In this document: positions 52,901-64,000 of the stretch, one piece after another
Numbering within the stretch: position 1 is the stretch's first letter
How the letters are laid out: every line of letters starts with the position of its first letter
Source of the DNA: Setaria digitata
Lineage: Eukaryota > Nematoda > Chromadorea > Rhabditida > Setariidae
Reading direction: 5' to 3'
NCBI GenBank assembly: GCA_003640385.1
Contig: RCAB01000105.1
Location: 1 to 64,000, forward strand
DNA: 64,000 nucleotides
Program-made: the position numbers and the translations under genes
The notes under the pieces: model-generated
Told to the model about the DNA's origin: nothing
The model's database searches: none
The model's input: only the letters and a program-made list of their open reading frames with translations

Positions 52901-53944
52901 GAACAACCTAATTTTTTCAAATCTTTTTTTTTTTCACTTATCATTCTTAGATTCACACTGAACTTATGGATACCAATCCAGAAAGTTAACAGCGAATTAA
53001 TCTGAAGCTATCAATAATTTCATCAAGAAACAATTAGAAGCATTAACACTTTGATAGTCAGTAACGATAAAACAATAACAAATTTTAACACACTAATAAC
53101 GCGGTATATTGTTCAGCTCAAAGAATGAAAATTAAACCTAGTACTACCAGCACTAATCTTTTAAGCTGTTAAAATCATTCAGCTATCACTATTACACTAG
53201 TTAATGCAATAATCATTCCCCTAGAGAAAAAAGAACCCCGAATGTTACGCAACGCATACTAGATTTATACATTATTCGTATGGACTAACGAAAAACAAAC
53301 AATGATGGGAATAAAAACTTGAAGGCTTATCTAGCAAAGATTTGTAAATGCGGTCATTGATATTATAGGGAAACAGACTGTACCTCCATATCATACCTTC
53401 CTAGAGAAAACGATATAATTAAATCGCATATTAATTCAGTGTAGCTATTAGTTAATTCCAATATTTCATGCGCTTATAAATTATTCAAAAATATATATTC
53501 GTTGAACAGTTATAATCATTATACTAAGTTATAAGTTCAAGTCACAGCGCTATCAAATCAAGTGTTAAATGATGATTTTCACATAATTCTACAATGCGCA
53601 TATATAACATTAATAAGTGAATAAAGAATACTTATGAACTACGAAATCATTAAATAACAACGGGACAACAAGACGAAGAAAAACAAAAACCCGCTTACAC
53701 TTATGCCCCTCAAAATTCTTTTTTTTTTTTTTTTTTTAAAGCAGCAACAACCATTATTAATCTTTATAACTAATGTTCCTATTTTTTCGAATTTTTACAA
53801 GTTCTTCACCTCAAAACAATCCTTTTCCAATTCTTTTCACCTCAGTAAAAAAGTAAATAGAAATTTTGCTGATATGTATGACCGCGATCTCGTAACTGCC
53901 CGATATTTCTCAAAATCATTATCGTGAAAATCCCAATCTAACTC

Positions 53945-56900
53945 TTAAACTCTTCGCCGTGCAAAATTCAGAAACAATGTATAAAGGAGTATATCGTGAT
54001 CAAGTTCAATCTCAGTACATATAAGAGCAGTTTGCCCCTTTCGATACCTTTCCAACGTTGCACGATCACCTGACGTCAAATACATTTCCTCTACTTCACT
54101 AATCTGCAAAGAAGTATGGACCTTTCATTTAGTGCTTACTAGCAATTCCACTAATAATAAATGAAAGAATTTTAAAAAAAGAAGCAATGAGTGAGAAGCC
54201 TAAAATAAACCTGTTGCTTTTTTGTGTCGTCATCAAGATTTTCATCCATTTCAATATTTGAAATAATAGTTTCCATTTTCAAATTTCGATCTATTAAGAC
54301 TCTGAAACTAATTACAAATGTGAATTTTCTCTTTGTTCAGTTCAGGAAAAAAAAATGAATAAAATATGAAAGTAGAAAAAAAAGTGGTACTAAATGGCTA
54401 AATTTTCAGTAATACGTAACTGAAAAGAGATGCTAATAATTGAGAAGCAATCTGTGCTGGTAAATTCTGCATATAAATGATAACATGAAGTGCAACGATA
54501 TTAAGTTCTGTCATTAGAATGAATACTGTTTCGCGTACTAATTTCAAGATTTTTTTTCTTCTTCGGAAAATTTGCTTAGAAATGTGAAAAAATGTTTTAA
54601 ACTCACTTATGCTCTTTAGTTTCGTGACGCCTTCTTATAATTACATTTCTCAACACCTATAAGATTCGTATTTTTAAATTAGCAGCGAAAGTTCAAGTAA
54701 TTGTGATATCGATTTCACTACAAGATACAGATCGGTTATAATTAATAGAGGATCAAAAATATTCTAACACAAACTGCTTGCGAAATATAACAGTCTCACT
54801 GCGATGCGATATGACCATGTGGATTACTATAACTGGAGAAGTACCTTAAACATGATGGAACAACATACCTTACAAGTAAATAAATATAAATTGTGAGCTA
54901 CGACACTCAAATCAACGTAGTAGAGATAAATCGTTCGTGCTGGTGCAAAATCATTCGTCTTTGCCATATGCTAAGAAAAAAGAAACGAATATTATTTAGT
55001 ATTTTAGGATATATCAGAACCACGAGGAAAACGACAGCATTACAAGGAAAAGTAAAGTGTAAAATCAGAGACTGATAAATTATTTACTTATTTGACTCAA
55101 AGAAACACCTTTTTTTTTATTTTCTCTGTCAATACTGATGATAATCAACACGATATTACATTAAATAACGAAAAATGTATATATATATATATATATANTA
55201 TAATTCAACATCATCCTGTTAGAAACTATTCTAATCATTGTTATCCATAATGAAATTTCAAATCACCTTCTTCACCATATAATCGTTCAAACAATTAAAA
55301 TGAACATCCAAAAAAAAGAAATGTGGTGTCGCATTAACCATTAACAGGCTTCGTTATACGATAATTAAAAAGCAAAAAAAAAAAAAAAAATTCAATTTTC
55401 TTTGAGAAATTATGCATACCTTCATTAAAACAAATTCCTTCTCTAGCAACTGATAGCATAACTTACGTGCTTCCGTTGATGATAACATCGCCAATTTTTC
55501 AACCTATAATAACTTGCCTTTTTTATAGGGAGCCCAATCAATAGACGGATAGACATTTTGGACAGCGATGTAAGTGTAATAAGTAAAGTTACACCCAGCA
55601 CTATTCGATGAATGTTTCTGCCGCGAAAGGTGTCATGCTTAAAAGATCTGATAATCATTTCCCTGTTAAGCTTTAAATACCATGTATACTAATTTTTAGC
55701 AGATCACTGAAGTCTGAACACATTCAGCAAAAAACTGTGCTGCTATTTAAAATTTTTTTTTAAATAGATAATTAACTATGTAAAAGTCTATAGCTTTACA
55801 CTGGAGAACGTTCTTGTTCCCTCTCCTTCCAAAATTTAGTCTGTAATTATAAAATATCTTTTACTTTAGTTCTATTTACCAAAATAAGTATTTGTTAGGA
55901 AAAAATGATACCAGTGCTGTTTAACTTGTCTTTGGTTGACCAAATTTTAAGTCAGACATTCAAAAGCTATCTGTTAAGAAACTCACATGATCTTCTTCCA
56001 GAAAGCCTTTTTGGAGGAGAAGCCGAAAAACACGAACTGCTCGGTTATCTAGTTTCTCACGAATAGCCGATTCAATATGTCGCTGACAATGAGTTGCTAT
56101 TGCTTTTTCAAAATCTACAAGAAATATTATAATGAACGATCCAAAAACAATGGTATGAGCAACGCAAAGACAATCTCAATGGGAACCAAACATCACTTCA
56201 GATAATTGGAAACTTACCAACGACAAAAAGACCACCCGCGCTGTCCCCAACTTTTCGTACAATTCCGCCACTTTCACATAATAACCGTAATGATACCTCG
56301 ATATCATGCCTTTCCAAATTCATTTCATTTGCATTTGCAGCTCTTATGACATCATGAATCTGAAAAAAGTCCAGTTTCGAATCTATTTAAAGGCTCAGGA
56401 AAAACAGAAACGTTGACGGGATCAGTATTATAAGAATTTTTCCTAGGAAGTTGACAAATGTCTCTGTACAAAATATAATTCCGTCACCGTTAAGCAGGAC
56501 GTTAGAATTACCTTAGTCTTTTTTTTTAGAAACCATTATTTGTAAGTTTAAATTCCTCAGTGATGAAATTCTTATTATAAGTCCAAATATAATTGCTTAC
56601 AGATATGGGAAAAGAAGCTGCGGCAGATGAATCAGCTTTCATCTCACTAATCTTCAACAAAACTTTTAAAGTTTTGATGCAATTTTCATGAACAGCATCG
56701 CCAGATTCGTACGCACTAAGAACCATTTCATCACGTAAATATCGCTCAAAACGCATATAATTCAAGCGCCAGTAAATATCACTATCCGGATCCCCACTCT
56801 CGCTGCTTAAATTCTTCCGTTTACGGGATCCACCAACTGGAAAAAGAATTATATCAGCTTCATTTTCCATTTTTTAGTCATAATTTCGTTATCAAATGTT

Positions 56901-58346
56901 CAAATTTGATAAGTACAGGTTTTACAATATATCTTATAAACATCAATATCCAAAACACTGCCTATAAAAGGTCGTTATTGCAAAAATGGGTTAAATTTCC
57001 CTTTAAGCGTTGTCTCTGTATGGCTTTCGAATTTGATTACGCACATTTCAAAATCATGACTCGCAAACACATGCCCCCCCTACGCCGAGAGCATGTCAAG
57101 CACAACTAGTCAAGTATATCAACCTAAAAAAAAGCTCACCACTGATTTCTTCTTTCTTTGCGTCTAAAATAATGTCAGGCATAATAAACGGATCCATATG
57201 CTTTTCGAAAATAGGGCATCCACAAAACCAATTCTCAACTTTGGGATTTCGCATAACAAATTGTGTTTCAGCAAGCCGAGCAAAAATAGTTTTCACCTGA
57301 AACTAATATTGAGTGAGATTCAAAAAAAAAAAAAAAAAAACAAAAGAAACTCATCACTTCCTAACTTTTGGATACTCAATTTCTAAAGAAACATAGAATA
57401 TGACAAGCGCAGCTTACAATTCATCTGTTGGTCTTAAGATACCAGTAACTGAGGCTGTTCTGAATTAACGGGAAATCGAAAAATTGAAATTTAACCTCAT
57501 TATTCGACACTTCCAATCTAGCAGCAACACGTCTGATACATGTTGAGCACGTCAATCGTCCTTGGCTGATGATTTCTTCGCATATAGCCTCAGCTATTTC
57601 ACCATATAGCGTTTTGGCAACAAAAGAACATCGTGCTGATCGTACCAAACGTAAAATGTCAGTAGTCTGGGCAGAATAGATTATACGTTGCCTTTCATCT
57701 TGGGTAAACCGTAAGATTCCGTGCTGCTCCAAAATTATCATTGCTCGTCTTATCTGTAATTAAGTTTTGTAATTTAAGATAGGTTCACTAAAAAAAGAAA
57801 AAGTGCACGAACTATCTAAACAGTTCTGTGATAAAAACACTCATTTAAATAAAGTGTAAATTGCTCTCTGAAAAATTATTTATAAATCAAAATAAATTCT
57901 AACTCTCTTCAATCTAACTTTACTTTGGACAAAAGGAAGACATGATTACGCATCTTTGTCAGGGGTCAACCTTTCTAAGCAGAGAATGGCAATTCTGTTT
58001 CGAATATTTCAGTAATACCTTTAATAGATCCGTTTGGCCTAAAATACTTAAAACTGAAATGTTTTATACCTAGAAATCAGTTGGCCAGTTTAAGTCATCT
58101 CTCAAATTTAAAAGCAAAAATAACATAATTAACTACACCAAACATACAAAACTAAAAAAAGCTAAATACCAATAGATTAACCGTACAAAAATTGACCTCT
58201 GAAATTCTGAATTGGTTGCATAATCTCTGGAATACAACGGGCAATGGGATGGCTTCTCCGAGCAACACACTTCCAACAGCAGCCACTATGGGACCAAAAT
58301 GATCCTCCAAAATTTGAATACATGCATCAACTTCAATAGAACTCAT
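53945..58346 (-). CDS. POLR3C: RNA polymerase III subunit RPC3 (POLR3C/RPC82 family)
   Basis: Subunit of the RPC3-RPC6-RPC7 trimer that helps RNA polymerase III melt promoters and initiate on tRNA, 5S and other small RNA genes in the nucleus. Eleven exons on the minus strand: 58346-58170, 57753-57496, 57296-57140, 56836-56601, 56359-56218, 56114-55987, 55503-55420, 54970-54869, 54656-54607, 54301-54211, 54103-53945; 1584 nt, 527 aa, all phases consistent (human 534 aa). Resemblance runs the full length: CIQILEDHFGPIVAAVG at the start, YGEIAEAICEEIISQGRLT, LAETQFVMRNP, SDIYWRLNYMRFERYLRDE, GDSAGGLFVVGDFEKAIA, RVFRLLLQKGFLEEDHVEK, FAPARTIYLYYVD, RRRHETKEHK, and the coiled-coil end SEVEEMYLTSGDRATLERY. 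Tandem winged-helix domains are known for the family. A basic RKRK segment in exon 4 resembles the equivalent region of human RPC3. The ATG is one base after a TTTTGTCAG acceptor, so the start is well placed. Confidence 0.93.
55160..55205. repeat. TA microsatellite interrupted by N in a POLR3C intron
   Basis: A run of about 11 AT units is broken by a single N at 55198. The repeat length in the real genome is uncertain. Confidence 0.8.
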
Positions 58347-58356
58347 CCTGACAAAA
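58347..58356 (-). other. Putative spliced-leader acceptor before POLR3C start
   Basis: On the minus strand a TTTTGTCAG tract ends at 58348, one base before the ATG at 58346, with no upstream coding exon needed. This fits trans-splicing. Confidence 0.5.
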
Positions 58357-59996
58357 TCTTAAGATGATATAAAGGTGAGAATTTCAAATTATTGAAAAAA
58401 AAATTATTAAAGATAAAACGTAACTGTCACTTCCATGTATAGCATCTGTTTTGTAACAAATTTAGATTCACACGTCCAGGTAGGGTGATTGTTTACGCCA
58501 AGGAAAAAAAAAGACATGTTCTATCTGGAATTTTATTGCCAGAAAATTAAATGATTTCAAATGACAGATTAATACATAATTACACAATATAAGTTACAAC
58601 ACGTACCAAGCTCGCATATTATCAAGAAACAGAATATCGCAAGTGGATAATATGTAAATATTCCAGACTCTGTAATACGTTCGAGACTTTACCATAATAA
58701 TTTCACATTAAATGGCTCTTTCTGGTGATGCTTTGCATATTCTGTACACCGCACTTCCCAACGACCATCAACTCGTATAAAATAGCAGTATGAACATCGA
58801 AGTTTTAGCTGCCGTCGGACCTAAAACACATCTTATGTTTCATGAAGCTACCGGCTTCAATGTTCAATGAATCAAAAGTTTAATGTATAAAATTTCTGAA
58901 TTTATTTCATCAAACAAAAAATATCACATCTAGTTTTTTGAAATTTAAAGTAGAAAACTAAACAACAACTGTAAATGCATTCTAAATTCCAATGTACAAC
59001 TCTCCAAATCTCACATTTATGCAACCAAGTGATCAGCTGCTTACTGTAATGCAAAAAAAATTCACTGCATTGAACTGACCAGTCAATTTACATAAATTTC
59101 AAGTTTCAAGATTGAAAATTGAGAGAACCGACTTTGAAATTTGCTTGGCTTTCATGTATGCTACTTCCCGGTTTCAATAAACCAAGCAATACTGTTTGAC
59201 AACTCCGACATCCCGCACTAGTGATACGACCAACCGAAAACATTGCAGAACAGCTGGAGAAAACACACTGCAAATGAGAACAGCAGTGAAAATAATTCCT
59301 GACAAAGAACAATGTTGAACACCGCTTTTCAAAACGCAGAACTCAATGAAGTCATTGAGTTTATTGAAAAATACCAACAATAAAGCACTTCCTATATCTG
59401 TTTAGGCAACATATATAAAGTATCCTTAAGTAGCAGAGATCATGAAGCAAATGTAAGAGGAAAAAACTTGCTCAATGAACGTCTGATCATTCCGATATTT
59501 TCCGGGACCTTAAATGTTCCCTAAATCAAGAATTAATCTTCGCATCCCTTTAAATGTTTGCAATATTTCAAAACTCAATCTTCATTAGAACAATTCCAAG
59601 TTTCAATTTTTCTCCTTCCTTTTCTTTGTTAGAGACTGATATCTAGAAATCTGAAACTAAAGCTGAAAATGATGCAAAATAAATCCACACCGATCAACAA
59701 TTAAAAAAAAATAAAAACCACAAAACTAATAACAATCATGAATGAAAATATGACTTGAAAATTTCACAACGAAATGGAAATCCCGGAAAAGAGCAAATCA
59801 AACGCTGAAGATAAAACGAGAGATGAAGAACTCGAAAGATCTGAACAAGGGAAGGAGAGCTGTTACTCTCGAAGCAGAAGAGAGAATGGGGTCTCGAAGT
59901 GGAGACTTTAGATCGCCCTGTTGCGTCGCATATGGTGAGGTACTGTAGGTGAAGTTTGTGTCTGTGTGTGTCGCATGAGGATGGTGTACGGGTGCT

Positions 59997-60446
59997 ACGT
60001 GACTTTCGTCTCTTTCCGCCTATCACCTAAACGCCAATTAAGCCATTTCAAGTGTACTCGTCGCGTGAGATCACTCACAACAACGCATGCTGATAAAATT
60101 ATCATATCGCGCCAAAATTTCTGGTGAGTTGAAACTTTTCCCAACTGATGATTCATGTTGATTAGGATGGCTATTGATTGTATCAGTTAGCAGAGTGATT
60201 ACGTTAGAGTTACTACGTGTGACACACCACTCACATCGATTGACGTGTTCGTGCATTTCATATTCCGTTACACGTGACATTTAGTACTCTCAGTGAAGTG
60301 CTTAACACTGAACAGTTTCGTGAAGTACGTGAATGGGAAGGGAATATTCAGAGGATTGCAGAAGTTATGCGGTGGGATATATAGGATGCTTGTCAAGTGA
60401 GAGTCATGATTTAGCTGTAGAAAAGGGAAGAGTGGGAGATGACGTG
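59997..60446. promoter_or_regulatory. Cluster of six ACGTG motifs in the divergent promoter region
   Basis: ACGTG occurs at 59997-60001, 60215-60219, 60243-60247, 60272-60276 (inside CACGTG), 60327-60331 and 60442-60446, all on the plus strand. This is dense for AT-rich nematode DNA. It may be a binding region for bHLH, bHLH-PAS or bZIP factors; this is inference from sequence only. Confidence 0.3.
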
Positions 60447-61972
60447 AAACACTCAGTAGCAGCTGGTAACGAAATGGGTGCTTGTTAACAAAAGTCACGA
60501 GGTTGCTAGAGAAAAACAGCTGACTTCACTTCACCTGCAGATTCCATGACTCTCACGGTTATGAATCTGTCATGAGTAAGTGAAAACAGCAGCGAGTATT
60601 AACGGATTGAATCGTCATTGTTCGGTAGCGGTCAAGTGGTCGACATTTGATTGAGAAAATATTGGGACAATTTTTTGGCTCTTTCCCTAGGAAAGTGACA
60701 TGCTAAAAGAAAAGTGGTCTGGCTGTTGCACTTTGCATGTGATTCACACTCTGTGTTTATGAAATCAAGGACTTCAAGAAGTCTGCAGAAGTTAGCCTCT
60801 ATGCTCGTTCATTTCCAATATGAAGACATTTTGACTTTAAACTTCAAATTTATGGCAGCAGGACCGACTATTGTTCATCCTTAAATTACAGCGCAAAGTA
60901 TCGGATTACTGAAACATTTAATGTAATAAAAAATCAAAGAGAACCTGTTAAAATAGCATGAAAAATATATGTTTTCAATGTGTAGCTCAGTATAGCTTGC
61001 ACATGGTTATGCCATTCCATTCGACTAATTTCATTCATCGTTAAAGCATGAGGGATAAAATTTCAGTTTGTTTAGAATATTTGAAAACATATTTTTGTGG
61101 TAGGACTTACGTCATTTTGTATCCTGAAATTGTTTTGGTGTTACAGGTGATCTCATAATATAAAGATCCCCTTTTGATTGCTACTGTCTTCGAATATTGA
61201 TTTGACAGTAGACAGTTGGAGACAATTGGAGTGCAGAATTGTGATTTAACCAACTTTGTTGATGTGTTGTTGTTGCTGAGTTGCAATTTCGTTTTTGTAA
61301 TTCGCAACAGTCTATCTGTAACAACGAGTGTTTGGGTTTTATACATATTATTAAGCAATTTATCGCACTAATCGACAAACGGTTGTAAGGTAACCAATAC
61401 TTATTTTTTAAATAATAAATGGAAGGGGTGTTTTTTTCATGGTTTTTCCTTCGTTTCATGTTTTATTTGTCGCGTTTTTGGGAAGAGGTAATGGTTGTAA
61501 ATCGTAGTGGTTAAAATGTAAAAGAAGATGTGAATGCTAGAAATTGTTGTCTGGCGAATCTGAGTAATTTTGAACGGTTCCTATTCTTATGCGGCTACTG
61601 TTGGGAAACTTTATCACAATGTGATCTGCGATTTGGTTGAAGCAGATTGTCGATTGATGTCACAGAAATGATAAATTCCCATTTTTACCTTCCCATTTTT
61701 TTTTTCTTTTTTCCAATAATTCGATGGATCGCTCTGCATCTAGTGAGTTTGGATGACCCACATATTTGCTGTAATTTCCATTCCTGGAATATTGTTTCTG
61801 CTTCTTTTTTTTTTTTAACATTCCCTTCAAAAATCCGTCTGTCCCAAATTAGCGTATATTTATCATTGTGTAGATGAGTTGAGGTTGTTTAAAAAAAAAA
61901 AAGATTGGTGTGTTTCGTTTTATTAGCTTTATCATGGGTGGGAAAAATCAAATCATTTTATCGATATTATGG

Positions 61973-61981
61973 AATTTGCAG
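61973..61981 (+). other. Putative spliced-leader acceptor abutting the CDV3-like start
   Basis: The tract aatttgcag ends at 61981 and the ATG begins at 61982, leaving no genomic 5' UTR. This is a strong sign of trans-splicing. Confidence 0.5.
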
Positions 61982-63704
61982 ATGGGAGACGACTTATTGC
62001 AGTTTTTTGCAAAAAAGTCCGCTAAAGTGAAAGATAAGAAAAAAAAGGTAAAGCTGAGTGTCGATGAGGTTGGGCAGGTACTTGAAAGAAAAGCGAAGCG
62101 ACAGGTTGGTTGTCTGATTTTTTTTTTTCTTTTTTTTTCTTTTTGCAACACATTCAAACATTGTGAACGGGTACGAAAACAAGTAACGGAGAGAGAAAGG
62201 AATTACTTATTGCTTATGCGGTAAGTTTTTTTTTTGTTAAAGATTGAGAAAAGAGAAGAATAAAATTATATGTCCAAGATGATCTATTTAATATTCGATC
62301 CTCATCCGTGTAATCATGCTTTGTTAGGAAGAACGCGATCGTGAAGATGAAGAAGAGGAGCGGCGTGCCCAGGATGATGCTGCCTTTTTTGACAAACGTC
62401 CGGAAGATTCTGAATGGCTTGAATATAAAGATACAAATAAGTTCGCTTGTTTTCTTCTTTTTTTAATGTTTTTTATCTATATTTGAATTTGAACGATTTC
62501 AGACAAGTTTCTGTAAGTGTCGGCATATTTCCCGGAGGAATATTTGATTCACTTTCATTTTGCAATTTAGATGCTTAAACTTTCTCTTTAAAAGAAAATC
62601 CGATAATTGAGATTACATTTCGTTATTGGTGATTTAAAAGTTTTATATTTCTGCTGTGGTTGAAATTTGAGCTTCTTACAGAGAAATTGCGCTCGAAGAA
62701 CTTGGAATTCGTGATATGAATCTTACTGAACAGGCTGAGGAAGCTTTGGAAGACGAAAAAGCTGCTACCAATGAAGCCCCGAAAACTTGGAGCACTGCGG
62801 AGGTTTGTTGGTTCTCGAACTATAATTTTGTTTTCGTCTTTCGGTTAATATTTTTTATCTCCGTCTCACACTGCATATCCGTGTTATGAACAGAACGTTT
62901 TCAGATCTTATTGTTTGCTGTAATTGTTCACTGGAATTCTTGCCTAATAGAAAATATGAGATGGAATGCTATAGTAAGGCAGATGTCTACTATTTATTTA
63001 AGAAAAATGCTACTTTTATTGTAGAAAAAGGAATCTGAGGAAGTTGTTCTACCAGTGCCTAAAAAACAAACGACGGGTGTTTGGAAACCTCGTTGTCTAA
63101 TGCAAAATATTGCACGAGCTGGTGCGGTACCAAATATTAATGACCAGGAAGTATTCCCGACTTTTGAAGCTGCCGAAAAAATTGAGAAATTGAAAAAGGA
63201 TGATGAAAAGAAGAGGTTGTTTTATGGCGGACTCTTTTATTGTTATTTTTGTGATATCGTCCCATTATACCGATTTTTTTATATAACGATACGTTTGTTG
63301 TCTAATTTCAGACGCAATGATGGATTCACAACAGTAACATTTGACAGGGACTCATCAAGCGTATGGACGAGTAGGGGAACTTCCAACAATACATGGCACC
63401 GTGCTGGTGGTGGTGTGTCGTCAACGAACGCCGATCGTACTGCCCTACTTTCAACTGTTAGACAAGTTAGTATTTTACTTCTTTTTTTTGAATGATCGTG
63501 GGAGCTTGAGTCGTAATTTTTGTGCATGAGCGTGTCATATTTAGATAATCCTATAGGAGATATGTGGCGAATTTTCAGGTGACATCAGGTGGAGCACCAA
63601 ATCCAGTACCTCCGCCACAACCACTTCAAACGAAGAATCCTAATGCTTACGTTCCCCCTTCACGACGACGTGCACAAGCGAATGCTACCAAAGAAATGTT
63701 GTGA
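61982..63704 (+). CDS. CDV3: CDV3-like protein
   Basis: Six exons: 61982-62104, 62328-62440, 62682-62802, 63025-63215, 63312-63465, 63579-63704; 828 nt in consistent phase, 275 aa (human CDV3 258 aa). It keeps the family's order of short conserved blocks: an N-terminal LLQFFAKKSAKVKDKKKK (human has LDNFFAKRDKKKKK), an acidic Glu-rich stretch, SEWLEY near an acidic context, the TTGVWKP motif at ~135-141 (TSGVYRPP in human), and a VFPTF block at ~162-166 (TQFPSL in human). The C-terminal half is Ser/Gly/Asn-rich and ends in a basic SRRRAQA segment. It is charged and low in hydrophobics, so probably largely disordered, with no membrane segment or signal peptide. The molecular role of CDV3 proteins is poorly known. 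The start is fixed by an acceptor directly before the ATG. The gene is head-to-head with POLR3C. Confidence 0.8.
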
Positions 63705-64000
63705 AAACAGGCCTTGCCAGAAGTGGACAGTTTTGTTGTTCAGGAGACTTGATTCGTAGTTATTTCCTGCATCCTTTAAAAGCAGATCTTCTTTTAATTT
63801 CGAAAATTGTGAAAAGCAAAACTTCTGAACAGTGTTAAAAATCTTAAAGATAATACCAATAATCGATATATTTTTTTAAAATCTATACCGTAAGATTGGT
63901 TGGCCGTATTGCTAGTCCCGCTGGATTTGTGGCAAAGAATTGCTAAGTTAGTGCGGCTTTGGATTATTTATAATTATTTTAATGAAATCGTATGTATTTG
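63705..64000. other. 3' flank of the CDV3-like gene
   Basis: AT-rich sequence after the CDV3-like stop codon, presumably 3' UTR and downstream DNA. I see no canonical AATAAA and no further gene before the window ends. Confidence 0.5.

Larger units (their letters stand above)
42923..53944. other. 11-kb gene-poor region upstream of the Snail-like gene
   Basis: No coding exon, RNA gene or transposon protein could be supported here. It should contain the missing 5' exon(s) and promoter of the Snail-like gene and the 3' UTR of POLR3C at its right edge. Visible content: a GC-richer block with a diverged tandem duplication (43355-43565), an imperfect ATC/ACC/ACT-repeat area (about 44680-44910), a GC-richer area at 46100-46900 with long minus-strand frames, a TTA/ATT microsatellite (47563-47751), a 79-bp-period tandem duplication (49779-49930), and scattered A/T homopolymers. 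Confidence 0.6.
58348..61981. other. Divergent intergenic region between POLR3C and the CDV3-like gene
   Basis: About 3.6 kb shared by two genes transcribed away from each other. No exon could be supported; minus-strand frames at 59106-59380, 59736-60026 and 60268-60498 lack family resemblance. The block from about 59850 to 60650 is clearly less AT-rich than its surroundings and contains six ACGTG motifs, so it is the best candidate for promoter or enhancer sequence. Confidence 0.6.

Noticed and set aside
54380..54550. Minus-strand open stretch inside a POLR3C intron
   Set aside because: The flanking exons join directly in phase and align across the human protein without a gap, so this is probably chance openness in an intron.
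54893..55075. 60-codon plus-strand frame
   Set aside because: Antisense to POLR3C exon 8, which has the supported reading.
59736..60026. 96-codon minus-strand frame upstream of POLR3C
   Set aside because: Ser/Arg/Phe-rich text with no domain. POLR3C already has a complete start at 58346, so it is not a missing exon.
63279..63527. 82-codon minus-strand frame
   Set aside because: Antisense to CDV3-like exon 5.
1..64000. Transposon, endogenous virus, CRISPR or bacterial (Wolbachia) insertion
   Set aside because: No transposase, reverse transcriptase, integrase, capsid, repeat-spacer array or intron-free bacterial-type gene was recognisable on either strand.

Overview
The window looks like nuclear DNA of a nematode, most likely a spirurid/filarial one. 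The evidence is AT-rich non-coding DNA full of short microsatellites, genes split into many small exons with GT..AG introns ending in TTTYAG, and start codons sitting 0-20 bases after a splice-acceptor-like YAG, as expected where spliced leaders are added in trans. I reconstructed exons by hand from splice sites, phase and remembered family similarity. No search or alignment was run.

Layout. (1) 81-303 (+): last exon of an ML-domain (NPC2/MD-2-like) secreted lipid-binding protein. (2) 2523-14637 (+): phosphorylase kinase alpha regulatory subunit (kpb-1-like), 28 coding exons, 1225 aa, apparently complete. (3) 16904-24743 (+): DDX11/ChlR1-family iron-sulfur DNA helicase (chl-1-like), 18 proposed coding exons, about 863 aa, including two proposed micro-exons of 22 and 15 nt. 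(4) 30416-37836 (+): secreted BPI/LBP/CETP-family protein, 14 coding exons, 760 aa, with an Asn/Ser-rich linker and two furin-like RxKR sites. (5) 39894-42922 (-): Snail/Scratch-type zinc-finger repressor, four coding exons found and the 5' end not found, with a long insert between fingers 1 and 2. (6) 53945-58346 (-): RNA polymerase III subunit RPC3 (POLR3C), 11 exons, 527 aa. (7) 61982-63704 (+): CDV3-like protein, 6 exons, 275 aa, divergent from POLR3C.

The genes are unrelated housekeeping, signalling and secreted functions. Spacings of about 2 kb or more make an operon unlikely. The remainder is gene-poor: 24.7-30.4 kb, 42.9-53.9 kb and 58.3-62.0 kb hold microsatellites, diverged tandem duplications, a purine-rich tract and clusters of ACGTG motifs, but no recognisable gene, transposase, reverse transcriptase, rRNA, tRNA or CRISPR array.

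Five single-N positions mark assembly joins. Two of them are flanked by near-identical copies of 83-90 bp and look like uncollapsed contig overlaps. I found no clearly new multi-gene system. The points most worth checking are the BPI-like protein's processing sites and linker, the Snail protein's expanded inter-finger linker, the ACGTG clusters (one upstream of a glycogen-breakdown regulator), and the helicase micro-exons.
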